Positions 27,515-36,632 are shown, counted from the first letter of the stretch. The stretch: 64,000 nucleotides of DNA from CAVTHW01 sp963734625 (GCA_963734625.1 CAVTHW010000020.1:383750-447749), one strand, 5' to 3'. The notes: generated by a model from the letters alone, not told the origin. Numbers and translations: made by a program.

Positions 27515-28762
27515 CTACTGAGATGATGTGCCGTGATCCCGATAATAGCTGATCTTGCCCGAGAACACCTGTGTCCCAGACTCTTGAGTCTCGCTGCCCA
27601 CGCGCCACGTTTGCGGCCCGTACTTCAGTTCGACGTTGTATGTGAATGGCTCGTACTCCACAGTGAAGATGGGAAACGGATCGTATGAATAGTTATTGGC
27701 ACCGATCTCGTCGTAGAATGTGTAGATGTCATTCGGATAATTGAAATGCGGTGCTGACGTGGCATCCGGGTTCGGCCAACCACTGACAACACCTGGGTTC
27801 TCAAAGTGCTCGTAGTCAAAAGTCTCGTGGAGCGGCAAACCAATGATGGCGTTTGGCACCTCGCAGGCGTCAATAACCGACCAATACACAAAGCTCTTGT
27901 ACCCAATTCCCCATTCTTCAGTTTTACCAAGGCCCCGCCACGTTTGATTGACCATATATTTTGGCGAGTTGACCAGAACTGCGGACTCGTCTGTTTCGAA
28001 CCCCCCAATACTCGCCTTGATTCTAGTCTTCCACTGGCAGTTGCCAGGATTCGGGCCGGTTGAGATCTTTACCGTTTGGCCGCTAGTGGCGCTCAAAGTC
28101 GCTTGTATGGGCACCGCTTGGTCTGTCGTGATCGTCCATTGGGGCGTCTCTGGGCAATTGTCGCCAACATTGCAGTTGTTATTAAAGGTGAGGTCGTACG
28201 CCTGGATATAGTAGTTGCTATCCTGCGCCAACACCCTTTCCGTGGTCCCTGAGCCCAAATACCACATCAATCCACCGCAGCCCAAACCCTCAATCGTCGG
28301 CCGCGTAACCCCTATCGACCACCCGTCCCAGCCATCCCAGTTGTCGACATAAGGCGGAGCCCATTGTCCAAGTCCCTCATTGTATGCCCTATGAAACCCC
28401 CAGACGGTATACGTCCCAGAGCCCCATTGCGATAGAGCAGTGGTCTCGAACTCGTACCAAACTACGCCGCCCGGGGACCCCCAAAACTCGGAGCCGCTGT
28501 CGGTTATGAACTGGTCTTGGAAGCCTTTCCAAATCTCGCCCCACACTCCGGGGGCCCAGTCGTACATGCAAGGACCCGAAAGGGAGGTCTGAACGTATCC
28601 CTGTATGGCGTTGCCGCTTACCCGGGCGACGTCATCCCAGGTATCGACCCACACGCATGGCAGCTCTTGCGCCGACAGCCCCGATCCAGCGCCAAGAGCG
28701 CACAGCGCGGCTGCCAGCAGGACTGCTCTTTGGACCCATCCTCCTGCTTTGATCCCTGTCAT
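27515..28762 (-). CDS. Exported Trp/Tyr/Gly-rich protein, function unknown
   Basis: 415 residues with a signal peptide (WVQRAVLLAAALCALGAG) and a beta-rich mature part unusually rich in Trp, Tyr, Asn and Gly (VWVDTWDDVARVSGNAIQG, NWDGWDGWSIGVTRP). Six or more cysteines suggest disulfides, as expected for a secreted protein. No catalytic motif is recognised; lectin-like or surface adhesin roles are guesses. Its ATG overlaps the stop of the preceding gene (ATGA), so translation is coupled. Confidence 0.7.
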   Translation of the reverse strand: MTGIKAGGWVQRAVLLAAALCALGAGSGLSAQELPCVWVDTWDDVARVSGNAIQGYVQTSLSGPCMYDWAPGVWGEIWKGFQDQFITDSGSEFWGSPGGVVWYEFETTALSQWGSGTYTVWGFHRAYNEGLGQWAPPYVDNWDGWDGWSIGVTRPTIEGLGCGGLMWYLGSGTTERVLAQDSNYYIQAYDLTFNNNCNVGDNCPETPQWTITTDQAVPIQATLSATSGQTVKISTGPNPGNCQWKTRIKASIGGFETDESAVLVNSPKYMVNQTWRGLGKTEEWGIGYKSFVYWSVIDACEVPNAIIGLPLHETFDYEHFENPGVVSGWPNPDATSAPHFNYPNDIYTFYDEIGANNYSYDPFPIFTVEYEPFTYNVELKYGPQTWRVGSETQESGTQVFSGKISYYRDHGTSSQ

Positions 28763-29295
28763 TGAAGCGGCCTCCTCTTTACTTGCTGTCGGAACTCCCC
28801 ATCAATATAGGCGCTGAGTTGTTTCCAGTTTGCCTCCCCCAGCCCTTTGCGCAACTCGCTGGCAGCCTGCCGGAAGACCTCCAAACGCCGCTGGTACCGC
28901 GCACGCAACTGCGCTTTGTCCTGCGGGAGCTTCTTGGCGCGCATCTCCTCGGCGTAGGCTCTACCTTCGGCATCCAGCGCTTCCACTGAAGCCGTCGTGT
29001 TCTGATAGACCCGATCGAGCGTCTTCAGATCGCTGGCGCTAACTCGCACTCGCGCCGCGGCGCTCTTCCCAATTGAATCGGCGGCATCGGGGTTCGAGGA
29101 TATAGATTGCCCCATCTTCGTAATCGCGCGATGCGCCTGCTGGAGGTAGATATAGAGCACCTCCGGGTCGCCGGGAGGAGGAGCAAAGGGCGATTGCGGG
29201 AACGCCGAAAAAACAGGTATCGTGAGCAGTGCCGCTCCAGCTAATACCCGCCGGAGTGCTACGAAGCTTAACGATTCACATGCCGTTTTCTTCAT
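28759..29295 (-). CDS. Small exported helical protein, function unknown
   Basis: 178 residues from ATG 29295 (an upstream in-frame start at 29334 would precede the -10 sequence). A signal peptide (LRRVLAGAALLTIPVFSAFP) is followed by charged helices (DLKTLDRVYQNTTASVEALD, LRARYQRRLEVFRQAASELR) likely to form a coiled coil or helical bundle. First gene of a three-gene operon with 4-bp overlap to the next gene. Promoter-like sequences lie directly upstream. Confidence 0.7.
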   Translation of the reverse strand: MKKTACESLSFVALRRVLAGAALLTIPVFSAFPQSPFAPPPGDPEVLYIYLQQAHRAITKMGQSISSNPDAADSIGKSAAARVRVSASDLKTLDRVYQNTTASVEALDAEGRAYAEEMRAKKLPQDKAQLRARYQRRLEVFRQAASELRKGLGEANWKQLSAYIDGEFRQQVKRRPLQ

Positions 29296-29305
29296 TCTGC
29301 AATCG

Positions 29306-29362
29306 ATAGTACTAGACCTTGCCATAGCCGTCAATAGTACTTATTACCGAAGAATGTCACAA
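29306..29362 (-). promoter_or_regulatory. Two tandem sigma70-like promoters for the three-gene exported-protein operon
   Basis: Reading on the minus strand: TTGTGA (29357-29362), 17 bases, TACTAT (29334-29339); then TTGACG (29329-29334), 17 bases, TACTAT (29306-29311). Both pairs have ideal spacing. The second would give a transcript starting only about 4 bases before the ATG at 29295, that is nearly leaderless; the first gives a leader of about 30 bases. The repeated AGTACTAT block may also be an operator. Prediction by eye. Confidence 0.55.
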
Positions 29363-29399
29363 TCTTGCTATAGTGACCGTCTTGTCACCGCACCCGCAC

Positions 29400-31782
29400 C
29401 TACCCCGGCTGCTCCGGCCACTTGTGGCGCGGATAGCGGCGGCTGAGCTCGCGGCGCACCTGGGGGTATAGACGCTCCCAGAAGCCGGAAAGGTCAGTCG
29501 TGGTCTGCACCGGCCGCTGGTTTGGCGCGAGTAAGTGGACCACTAACGGCACTTTCCCGCGCGCCACGCGAGGAGTTTCCCGCATCCCAAAGAAGTCCTG
29601 AAGCCGGGAGGCCACCCAGGGAGCCTGGTTACGCTCATAGTGGACCGGAGCCTGGCGTCCGCCGGGCAGACGAATGCGCTCGGGAGCCACCTCACCGAGC
29701 ACTCTCGCCGCGCCGGGCGGCAAGCGCCTCAGCAGGGCGCGCTCGATCCCGCCGTGGCCGGCGGCTGCCTTGACCTCGGCGAAGCTCCGCAGACCCTGGC
29801 AGAGAGCCGCCAGCGCCGTCTCCACATCCGCCGCATTCAATTCCGGAAGCGCGCTGTGCTGGGAGGCGAACGACACGCGCGCCAGGAACGCCTCCAACTC
29901 ATCCTTGTCCGCGAAGCGCTCGACCCCGGCTTCCCGCGCTTTCCCGGCCAGCAGTTCGGCGGCGCGGTTGGCATCCAGGGGGCCGCCGCGGCTCTCCTCG
30001 ATCGCCAGGCCGTCAAACAGCAGCGCGCTCGAGGCCTCGACGCGCTCGGCCTTGCGATTCCATTCCACGGTCGAGCGCTCGCTCACCCGGTGCGGGAACA
30101 GGTCGACCAGCCACCCCGGCTCGATGGCGCTCGCCAGACGCACCAGCGGCAGGCCGCGCTCGCGCCGCTCTTCGATGTCCACGGCAACCAGCCAGTCACC
30201 GGCGCGCACAACGCTGGTTTTCGCCAGCACGGCGGAGCCGCCTCCGGCCAGCAGCAGTTCGTCCCCTTGCCGGCGCCGCGCCACGCGGTCCGGGAAACCG
30301 GCCAGCACGGAGATCAGGAGGGCCTCGTCGCCGGAATGCGCTTGGCGCGAGAGCCGCCGCACGCGGCGCAGTTGCTCGATGAATCCGCCTCGCGTTCGGC
30401 TCCCAATCGGATTCGAGCAGGGCCAGCAGGTCCGACGGCCCGGAAGCGGGCCGCCGCCCCGAACTGAGAATGGCCGCCAGCGCGCATCCGTCCTCCCCGG
30501 CGCCTCTTCGATCGGCCTCGATGAGCAGCCGCGCCAGACGCGGATGCAGCGGATAGCGAGCCATCATGCGGCCGGTGGCGGTCAGTTGTCCGGCGGCGTC
30601 AATGGCCCCGAGGTCGCCGAGCAACTGGTCCGCCGCGTCGAGAGCGCCCGGGGGCGGCGCTTCGAACCATTCCAGTTGGCGCGGATCGAGCCCCAGGGCG
30701 CGGGTCTCGAGGCAGGTTTCGGAAAGTTCGCGGCGCGCGATCTCCGCGGTATCGAACGCCGCGCGCCGGCGGAAATCCTCCTCGGGATAGAGCCGGATCA
30801 CGCGCCCCGGCGCCGTGCGGCCCGCCCGGCCCGCGCGCTGGTTGGCCGACGCCTGGCTGATCCGGCTAACGCTCAGCGCCGGCAGTCCGGACCAGAGCGA
30901 GAAGCTCGCCACGCGCGCCAGGCCGCTGTCGATCACGGCGGCGACGCCCTCGATGGTGACACTGCTCTCGGCGACGTTGGTCGAGAGGATGACTTTCCGG
31001 CGGTCAGCGGGCCCGACGGCCCGGTCCTGCTCTTCGGGCGCGAGGTCGCCGTGCAGCGGCAGCAGCAAAAGGTTCCCGCGCTCGGCGATGGCGCGGCAGG
31101 CCCGCGCGGCATCCCGGATTTCCGCCGCGCCGGGAAGGAAGACCAGGATGTCGCCTTTGAGATCCTCTCGGACCAGGCGATCGAGCGCCCCGGCCACCTG
31201 TTCGGAAAGCGTGCCAGGCGAGGACGGCGTGTAGGAGACCGACAGCGGGAACAGCCGGCCCGCGCTCCGAACCACGGGACAGCCGCCGAGAAAGCGCGCG
31301 ACCGGCTCGGGGTCGAGCGTGGCGGACATCACCACGAGGCGGAGGTCAGGACGGCTGGTGCGCTGCAAGCGGCGAAGCAGGGCCAGCGCCACGTCGCCGT
31401 CCAGGTGGCGCTCGTGGAACTCGTCGAGGACCACGGCCGCGACGCCGTCCAGGCTCGAATCCCCCAGCAGGCGCCGCGTCAGGACGCCTTCGGTCAGGAA
31501 GCGCAGGCGGGTGCGCGGGCCGGCCACCTCTTCGAAGCGGACCTGGTAGCCGGCGGTCTCGCCGACCCGCTCGCCCATTTCGGAGGCGACCCGGCGCGCC
31601 GCCAGCCGCGCGGCCAGCCGGCGCGGCTCCAGCACCAGCACCTGCCCCTCGCAGTGCGGCAACAGCGCGGGAGGGACGCGGGTGGTCTTCCCCGCCCCCG
31701 GCGGCGCCTCGATCACGAGGTTGCGACCCGGCCCGAGCAGGCGCAGGATCTCCGGGATCAGCGCATCGATGGGCAGTGACAC
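29400..31782 (-). CDS. hrpB: ATP-dependent helicase HrpB (one frameshift)
   Basis: About 790 residues in total. The first 460 residues contain Walker A GAGKTT, the DEFH box (AVVLDEFHERHLDGD), SAT (VVMSATLDPEP), TNVAESSVTIEGV and QRAGRAGR: a DEAH-type superfamily 2 helicase. The frame is lost near 30388 after SDWEPNARR and continues one frame over with QLRRVRRLSRQAH, through the HrpB-specific C-terminal domain, to RRELSRRYPRHKWPEQP at 29400. The cellular role of HrpB is poorly known (RNA or RNP processing). A 54-bp copy of its last bases is found at 25.9 kb. The break is probably an indel error. Confidence 0.87.
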
Positions 31783-31789
31783 CGGGACA

Positions 31790-32780
31790 CTAGTACGCCC
31801 AACGCCAGAGGGCGGCGCCCACGGTGTAGCCGGCGCCCACGGCGGCGAAGAGCACCAGGTCGCCCTTCTTGAGCCTCCCTGACTCCACGGCGTCCCTGGT
31901 GGCCAGGGGAATCGTCGCCGCGGTGGTGTTGCCGTAGCGCTCGATATTCACCATCACCCGGTCCGCTTCCAGCTCGAGGCGCTCGGCGGTGGCGCTGATG
32001 ATCCGGCGGTTGGCCTGGTGCGGGATCAGCATTCGCACGTCCTTCCCGGTGAAGCCGTTTCTCTTGAGCAGGGCCTGGCTCACGTCGTACATCTTGCGGA
32101 CCGCGAACTTGAAAACCTGCTGGCCCTCCTGGTGGACATAATGCAGCCTCTTCTCGACGGTCTCGGCGGAGGCCGGCATGCGGCTGCCGCCGGCCGGCAT
32201 TCTGAGGTACTGGCGCGCCCGATCCGTCGATTTCGCCCAGGAAATCGATGAAGCCCGTGTCTTCGTCCTCGCCGGGCTCGACCAGCATCGCTCCGGCGCC
32301 GTCGCCGAACAGGATGCAGGTGGCCCGGTCGGTGTAGTCGATGATGCGCGACATTGTGTCGGCGCCGATCACCAGCACCTTCCGGTGGGAGCCGGCCGCC
32401 ACCAGGTGGGCCGCCGTGGTGAGCCCGTAGACGAAACCCGAACAGGCCGCGATCAGATCGAAGCCCCAGGCGCCCTTGGCTCCAATTCGGTCCTGAACCA
32501 GACACGCCGTGGAGGGGAAGAACATATCGGGAGTGACCGTGCAGACGATGATGGCGTCCAGTTCGGAAGCTTCGATGCCCCGCTGGGCCAGCGCGGCGCG
32601 GGCCGCTTCGGAGGCCATGTCGGAGGTCGCCATCTCGGGATCGGCGATGTGGCGCGTGTGGATGCCGGTGCGGTCCAGAATCCACTCGTTGCTGGTCTCC
32701 ACCATCTTCTCCAGGTCGAGATTGGTCAGGAGCCGCGGCGGAGTGTAGCAACCGAGAGCGGTGATCTTGGGCCGGCGCAC
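31790..32780 (-). CDS. fabH: 3-oxoacyl-ACP synthase III, FabH (one frameshift)
   Basis: Condenses acetyl-CoA with malonyl-ACP to start fatty-acid synthesis. Catalytic Cys113 lies in AACSGFVYG; in the second part IPHQANRRI gives the His and ERYGNTTAATIP the Asn of the triad. The frame is lost near 32215, after GEIDGSG and next to GGCGCGCC, and resumes with QYLRMPAGGS..; both sides are fully conserved, so an indel error is likely. The start is GTG 32780. The gene follows hrpB's reading direction with only 7 bases between them, and is divergent from the SprT-like gene. Confidence 0.88.
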
Positions 32781-32827
32781 AGCATTGCCGGCGCTCTTAA
32801 GAAAAGGAAGATGAGTTCACTCTAGCT

Positions 32828-33559
32828 ATGTTACATATGGGAGAGGTGCAAGTCGAGAGCGCCCTATTGTTCGAAAGCCCGCAGCAGATTTGCGCGCGCG
32901 TCTTCCGCGAGCTGAAGCCGCGCACGCCGCTGCCGGAAATCCAGGTCGAGTTCTGCCAGTTCGCCAACGCCAACAGCTTCGTGCGCCTGGAGAACCGCCG
33001 GTTGTCTCTGCGGATCAGCGATCTGCTGGAAGGGGCGCCGGCGCCGGTACTGGAAGCGCTGGCTCAAATCCTGCTTTGCCGGCTGTTTCGGCGAGCGGTG
33101 CCGAAGGCTTACACCTACCGTTATCGCTTGTACCTGAACCGCCGGGATATGCGCCGGAGCATTCACCTGATCCGTCAGATTCGCGGCCGCAAGGTGCTGA
33201 GCGGACCCCAGGGCGAGCACTACGATCTGAGCGGGATCTTCGATGCGCTGAACGTCCGTTTCTTCCACGGCTTGCTGGCGCAGCCGGCGTTGGGGTGGAG
33301 CCGGACGCGATCCCGGACCATCCTCGGCCACTACGACCCTTCTCACAACGCCATCGTCATCAGCCGGATTCTAGATACCGCCGCCGTTCCGGGGCTCGTG
33401 GTGGAGTACGTCGTCTACCATGAGATGCTGCACTTGCGATTCCCGATCGAGCACCATGGTGCGCGCCGCAGCGTGCATGGACGTCAACTGCGCGAGGCCG
33501 AACGTGAGTTTCCCGGATTTGAAGAGGCGAAGCGGCTGATCAAGTCGCTTCTTTATTAA
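32828..33559 (+). CDS. SprT-like zinc metalloprotease-fold protein
   Basis: 243 residues. HExxH is seen in VVYHEMLHLRFPI and a third ligand is likely in VHGRQLREAEREF; the core (GIFDALNVRFFHGLL, GHYDPSHNAIVISRILD) matches the SprT/WLM-like fold. Bacterial members are little studied; related eukaryotic proteins digest DNA-protein crosslinks. No signal peptide, so cytoplasmic. Its last 4 bases overlap the end of the next gene, which is convergent. Confidence 0.8.
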   Translation: MLHMGEVQVESALLFESPQQICARVFRELKPRTPLPEIQVEFCQFANANSFVRLENRRLSLRISDLLEGAPAPVLEALAQILLCRLFRRAVPKAYTYRYRLYLNRRDMRRSIHLIRQIRGRKVLSGPQGEHYDLSGIFDALNVRFFHGLLAQPALGWSRTRSRTILGHYDPSHNAIVISRILDTAAVPGLVVEYVVYHEMLHLRFPIEHHGARRSVHGRQLREAEREFPGFEEAKRLIKSLLY

Positions 33560-34089
33560 CGCAGCGCGGCCTGGCGAGCCAGCGCCATCTGGCCCAGTTG
33601 CAGCCGCATACCGTCCAACGACCCAAGCAAACCCTGGATGTCGACGGTTCCCAGACCGAAACGGAACAGGAGCAAGCGCCACTCGGTTAGGGTCACGGCA
33701 TACGCGAACACCAGCCTTCTCTTAATCACGGCTTGCGCCAGATCGGGCCGGTCCTGAGTACAGGCTGACATGTAAAGCCGGGTCGCAGCATCGAGGCGGC
33801 CGAAATCGGCCTTCAGGCACGCCAGATAACTCCGAAAGGCCGCTACGCGCTTCCGGCGCAGATCACTGGCGACAGAGGGATGATAAAAGTCCTGTGCTTC
33901 GAGAAACCGGTAATCATCCTCCGCGAGAATGCGCTCCATCGGGCGGTACCGCGCGATGGAGAACCGGCTCAGCCAGTCGGGGTTGAAGGCCTGCGCGGGT
34001 TGGGAAGACGACAGCCTTCGCAACAGCACAATCATGACGGCCGCCCCGCCTCCCGCGAGCAGCACCGCCACCATTATGGGGATGTTCAT
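33556..34089 (-). CDS. Membrane-anchored hypothetical protein
   Basis: About 177 residues from ATG 34089, preceded by GGAGAAA; a GTG at 34104 is less likely. One N-terminal membrane helix (IPIMVAVLLAGGGAAVMIVLL) and a soluble helical domain with many Arg (FSIARYRPMERILAEDDYRF, DLRRKRVAAFRSYLACLKAD). Not recognised. It is the last gene of the leftward cluster that begins with the micropeptide at 35.18 kb. The upstream gap (34145-34175) carries overlapping GTAC palindromes (GTACAATATGTAC, GTACCAAAAGTAC). Confidence 0.6.
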   Translation of the reverse strand: MNIPIMVAVLLAGGGAAVMIVLLRRLSSSQPAQAFNPDWLSRFSIARYRPMERILAEDDYRFLEAQDFYHPSVASDLRRKRVAAFRSYLACLKADFGRLDAATRLYMSACTQDRPDLAQAVIKRRLVFAYAVTLTEWRLLLFRFGLGTVDIQGLLGSLDGMRLQLGQMALARQAALR

Positions 34090-34197
34090 CAGCACTTTCT
34101 CCACGTACCCAACTACAGACTACTGCCCGCTGGGCCTCGGGGGCAATAGTACTTTTGGTACATATTGTACTGAGGTGCTATCGAGGGCCAGATCGGG

Positions 34198-34969
34198 CTA
34201 TTTCCGGGGCGGCTTCAGGAGAAGCGAGTTCAATGAGTCCAGTTGCTCGGAGAGCCGCTCCTCGTCCTCGGGGTGCCATTTCCGGCGGACAACCACGACT
34301 GCCTCTTCCCCTTGCTTGTTCAGGAAAAGGAGCCAGACAGCAGGCAGACGTCCACGATCAGCCTGAGAACCGCGCTGACCGCGTCATTCACCGCCCGTGC
34401 CTTTGACGTTCAGTATGAAGAAGACCATCCCCGTGGCCAGAGAATAGACCGAGAAGACGCCGGCGTGCAGCATGAGGTTGCGCTTGACCCCGAGCGGAAA
34501 CCAGCCCAGGAAAGCCGTGATCAGCAACAAGAAACGCGAAGAGGCTGGACAACACACCCCTCTCAATCACCCGGGTGTAAACCAGAATCGGGAACGACCC
34601 TACAGGACCGCCCAGGTCGGCAGACAGAGTGATAGCCGAAAGTCCAACCGCGATGGCGAGAGCCGCCAGCATGGCCCAGCGGCTAAGCGTGGCTACACCA
34701 GGGTGGTCTGCCAGGGCCAGAGAGTAGAGTTCGAGAACGACGAGGATATTCAGTACCCAAGTGACTGGCTGGGTGGTGAAATAGGCCCAACCGTAAAGAT
34801 CCGAAGTGACGCTTATGGGTATAAACAGGATGGACTGCGCGAGTTGAAAGCAGAGGTAAACGAAGAACCAATGATAGACACCAGCCAGCCTCTTCATGGC
34901 TAGACTGGCTATGAGCGCCCCGGTGAAGATCAGGGACAGATACCAGAGAGTCTGGTGTAAAGCTCTCAT
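34198..34969 (-). CDS. Multi-pass membrane protein, function unknown (frameshifts)
   Basis: Starts at ATG 34969 (RALHQTLWYLSLIFTGALIA). Five to seven hydrophobic segments follow, e.g. YHWFFVYLCFQLAQSILFIP, WAYFTTQPVTWVLNILVVLE, WAMLAALAIAVGLSAITL. The frame changes near 34530 (then LLLITAFLGWFPLGVKRNL and LATGMVFFILNVKG), near 34385, and near 34335, after which a soluble tail (QGEEAVVVVRRKWHPEDEER, LDSLNSLLLKPPRK) ends at 34198. The order and character of segments suggest a single gene of about 255 residues. It follows the micropeptide gene and a perfect hairpin, so expression may be linked to it. Confidence 0.6.
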
Positions 34970-35013
34970 GCGAGCAGCGGGGCCGGCAACACAGCCCGTG
35001 TCCTCACACAAAT

Positions 35014-35044
35014 ATACCTTGCTGGCCGTCGGCCAGCAAGGTAT
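35014..35044 (-). terminator. Perfect 14-bp hairpin between micropeptide and membrane protein
   Basis: ATACCTTGCTGGCC (35014-35027), a 3-base loop, and its exact complement (35031-35044). On the minus strand it lies 22 bases after the micropeptide stop and is followed by TATTTGTG, a weak U-rich stretch. It may terminate most transcripts after the micropeptide and so set a high peptide-to-membrane-protein ratio, or stabilise the 3' end of the mRNA. Confidence 0.65.
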
Positions 35045-35065
35045 GCGCTAACTTTAGGTGGTGAA

Positions 35066-35182
35066 TTAGTTCGTCCCGCCGCAGGGGAAGCAGCGTGGCG
35101 GCGGAGCCCAACTTGGGTTGATGTTCGCCACAGCGGCAACCTGCATGACCAGGAACAGCAACACGATCATTTTCTTCAACAT
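35066..35182 (-). CDS. Secreted 38-residue CxxC micropeptide
   Basis: ATG 35182 is preceded at the right distance by a strong GGAGGAG. The product is 38 residues: a signal peptide (KKMIVLLFLVMQVAAVA, ending in an AVA-type cleavage site) and a mature part of about 18-19 residues, NINPSWAPPPRCFPCGGTN. The mature peptide has a Pro-rich stretch and one CFPC pair that could form a disulfide or bind metal or haem. I do not recognise the family. It is too short for routine gene calling. The divergent gene starts at 35350/35377, with a TGTTC-N8-GAACA palindrome between them, and a hairpin plus a membrane-protein gene lie downstream. Confidence 0.7.
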   Translation of the reverse strand: MLKKMIVLLFLVMQVAAVANINPSWAPPPRCFPCGGTN

Positions 35183-35262
35183 CTCGCTACTCCTCCTGCC
35201 GAATAGTATCTAGGAGGTCAGAGTACTATATTGGGAGTCGGATGCCTGGTTTTATGACAAAT

Positions 35263-35280
35263 TGTTCCGCAATCGGAACA
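35263..35280. promoter_or_regulatory. Operator-like inverted repeat TGTTC-N8-GAACA (O2)
   Basis: TGTTCCGCAATCGGAACA at 35263-35280 is an inverted repeat with 7 complementary bases each side. It lies between the micropeptide gene (start 35182, minus) and the hypothetical gene (+). It shares the spacing and outer bases TGTTC/GAACA with the larger palindrome at 36676-36699 next to the XRE/S24 regulator gene. A -10 sequence TATAAT (35323-35328) serving the + strand gene is 42 bases downstream. Confidence 0.55.
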
Positions 35281-35376
35281 GGCGCCCGCCAAGGAACAGG
35301 TGTGGATTCTGACAATCCGGGGTATAATCGTTCCGAGAATCGCAAGTCGATGGAAAACCAGAGGAAGAGGGCAGGC

Positions 35377-35808
35377 ATGGAGAGCGCTGCCGCGGCGGAT
35401 TTGTGGCGGCATACGCTGGCGCAGATACCGTCGACATTCGGCCGCCTGGTGTACTTGGCTTCCCTGCGGGATCAGAACACCGGCGGCTATCAACACCACG
35501 GTCTCTCGCAGATCTTCGGAGCGGGCGAGTCCGACCAGGCGCTGCGTGAGAGTCACGTGCAGACATTCGCCGAGTGGCTGTGCCTCAACCTGGAGCAGCA
35601 GAAGGCCGACTTGGACCTCTATCTATCATCATTTCAATCTGATAGAAGGACAATTCTAGAGACTTGGATTAAGCTTGCCCCGTACCGGAACCTGATGCCG
35701 ACCTCGGCTGGCGACCCCGAGCGGCGTCTGTATCTGGCCGACCTGGAGGCTCTGCTGGAGTTGCTTAAGCGCCAGCACGACGTCTGCGACCCTGACCCAG
35801 ACGCATAG
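35377..35808 (+). CDS. Hypothetical protein paired with XRE/S24 regulator
   Basis: 143 residues from ATG 35377, which follows AGAGGAAGAGGG; ATG 35350 (152 residues) is the alternative. It is mostly helical: DLWRHTLAQIPSTFGRLVYL, REQ-free SHVQTFAEWLCLNLEQQKAD, ETWIKLAPYRNLMPT, LADLEALLELLKRQ. Not recognised, but the character is that of a conserved cytoplasmic protein. It converges on and overlaps the XRE/S24 gene by 44 bases, and shares a promoter region containing the TGTTC-N8-GAACA site with the micropeptide gene. Confidence 0.7.
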   Translation: MESAAAADLWRHTLAQIPSTFGRLVYLASLRDQNTGGYQHHGLSQIFGAGESDQALRESHVQTFAEWLCLNLEQQKADLDLYLSSFQSDRRTILETWIKLAPYRNLMPTSAGDPERRLYLADLEALLELLKRQHDVCDPDPDA

Positions 35809-36613
35809 CCACGCCGACCACCTGTCCGATGACGTCAATCTCCGAGGGGTAAAGATAGACTACAGGGTTGCACAAGGACGCGGGGTGAGGCTGAAGGACG
35901 AGACGGTCTTCGGAGAGGTTGCACCACCCGCAGGCGTACCCGTCTCGATGCTCGAAGAAGTAAATGGGGCGCTCGAATTCGTTGCTCCAGCCGCCGGCCA
36001 GGATCTTCCGCCGGCTTTCGTCGATCAAAACCAGCGCACCGGGCTGGAGAAGAGGATACATCGAGCGATCCTCCGTCCCGATGAGGCCATAACGATGGTT
36101 CTTCAGTTCAAGTCGGCGAAGCAGGGCCAGCGGCAGCCTGCCCCAGCGCTGGATTTCACGGCTGAGATAGGTGGTGCGGCTGATGTCGAAGCCCGGGTCC
36201 AAGGTCAAGGGGGCGGTGACCTCCCCCTCCTCGGGCGGACCGAACTCAATCATGTGGGTTCTGTCGACATCCACTTCCAGGGCGTCGGCCGGGAGTTCCG
36301 CCAGATCCACGCCGTACCACTTGAGGACGAGCGAAACATCCAACCTATAGATTGCACAGAGCGAATACAAGCGGTACAGGGTAGGCAGCGTGCCCTTGTT
36401 CTCGATGTCAGCCAGCCGGCTAAGCGCAATAATGTGCTCGGGATTCTTACGCCGGTCAGCGATGCGGACGCTGGCCTCCTCGACATCCCGGTAGCGCAGG
36501 CCAAGCCGCTCGCGGACGCGCCGGAGTCTTTGTCCGGCCTCCTCCGTGCGGTCGACCTGAAATGGTACCAAGGTGCTACCTTGCACTTCGGCCGTCAGGG
36601 TTCTTGGCGCCAA
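35765..36613 (-). CDS. XRE-family repressor with S24/LexA-like C-terminal domain
   Basis: 282 residues from TTG 36613, with GGCGGAGAG upstream. An XRE helix-turn-helix occupies about 25-95 (LRRVRERLGLRYRDVEEASV, IIALSRLADIENKGTLPTLY). The C-terminal part (about 180-280) has the S24 pattern: GTEDRSMYPLLQPGALVLID with the serine position kept (RSM), and the beta strands that follow. The position where LexA has its catalytic lysine (VKRL) reads ACGWC, so self-cleavage is doubtful; the domain may serve as a sensor or dimeriser. Its own promoter (36633-36661) lies close to the palindrome at 36676-36699. Confidence 0.85.
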   Translation of the reverse strand: MAPRTLTAEVQGSTLVPFQVDRTEEAGQRLRRVRERLGLRYRDVEEASVRIADRRKNPEHIIALSRLADIENKGTLPTLYRLYSLCAIYRLDVSLVLKWYGVDLAELPADALEVDVDRTHMIEFGPPEEGEVTAPLTLDPGFDISRTTYLSREIQRWGRLPLALLRRLELKNHRYGLIGTEDRSMYPLLQPGALVLIDESRRKILAGGWSNEFERPIYFFEHRDGYACGWCNLSEDRLVLQPHPASLCNPVVYLYPSEIDVIGQVVGVAMRLGQGRRRRAGA

Positions 36614-36632
36614 AATTTACTCTCCGCCTGGG

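Noticed and set aside
29674..31779. A 701-codon open frame antisense to hrpB
   Set aside because: No domain, composition follows from high GC on the opposite strand, and the minus strand encodes an unmistakable helicase.
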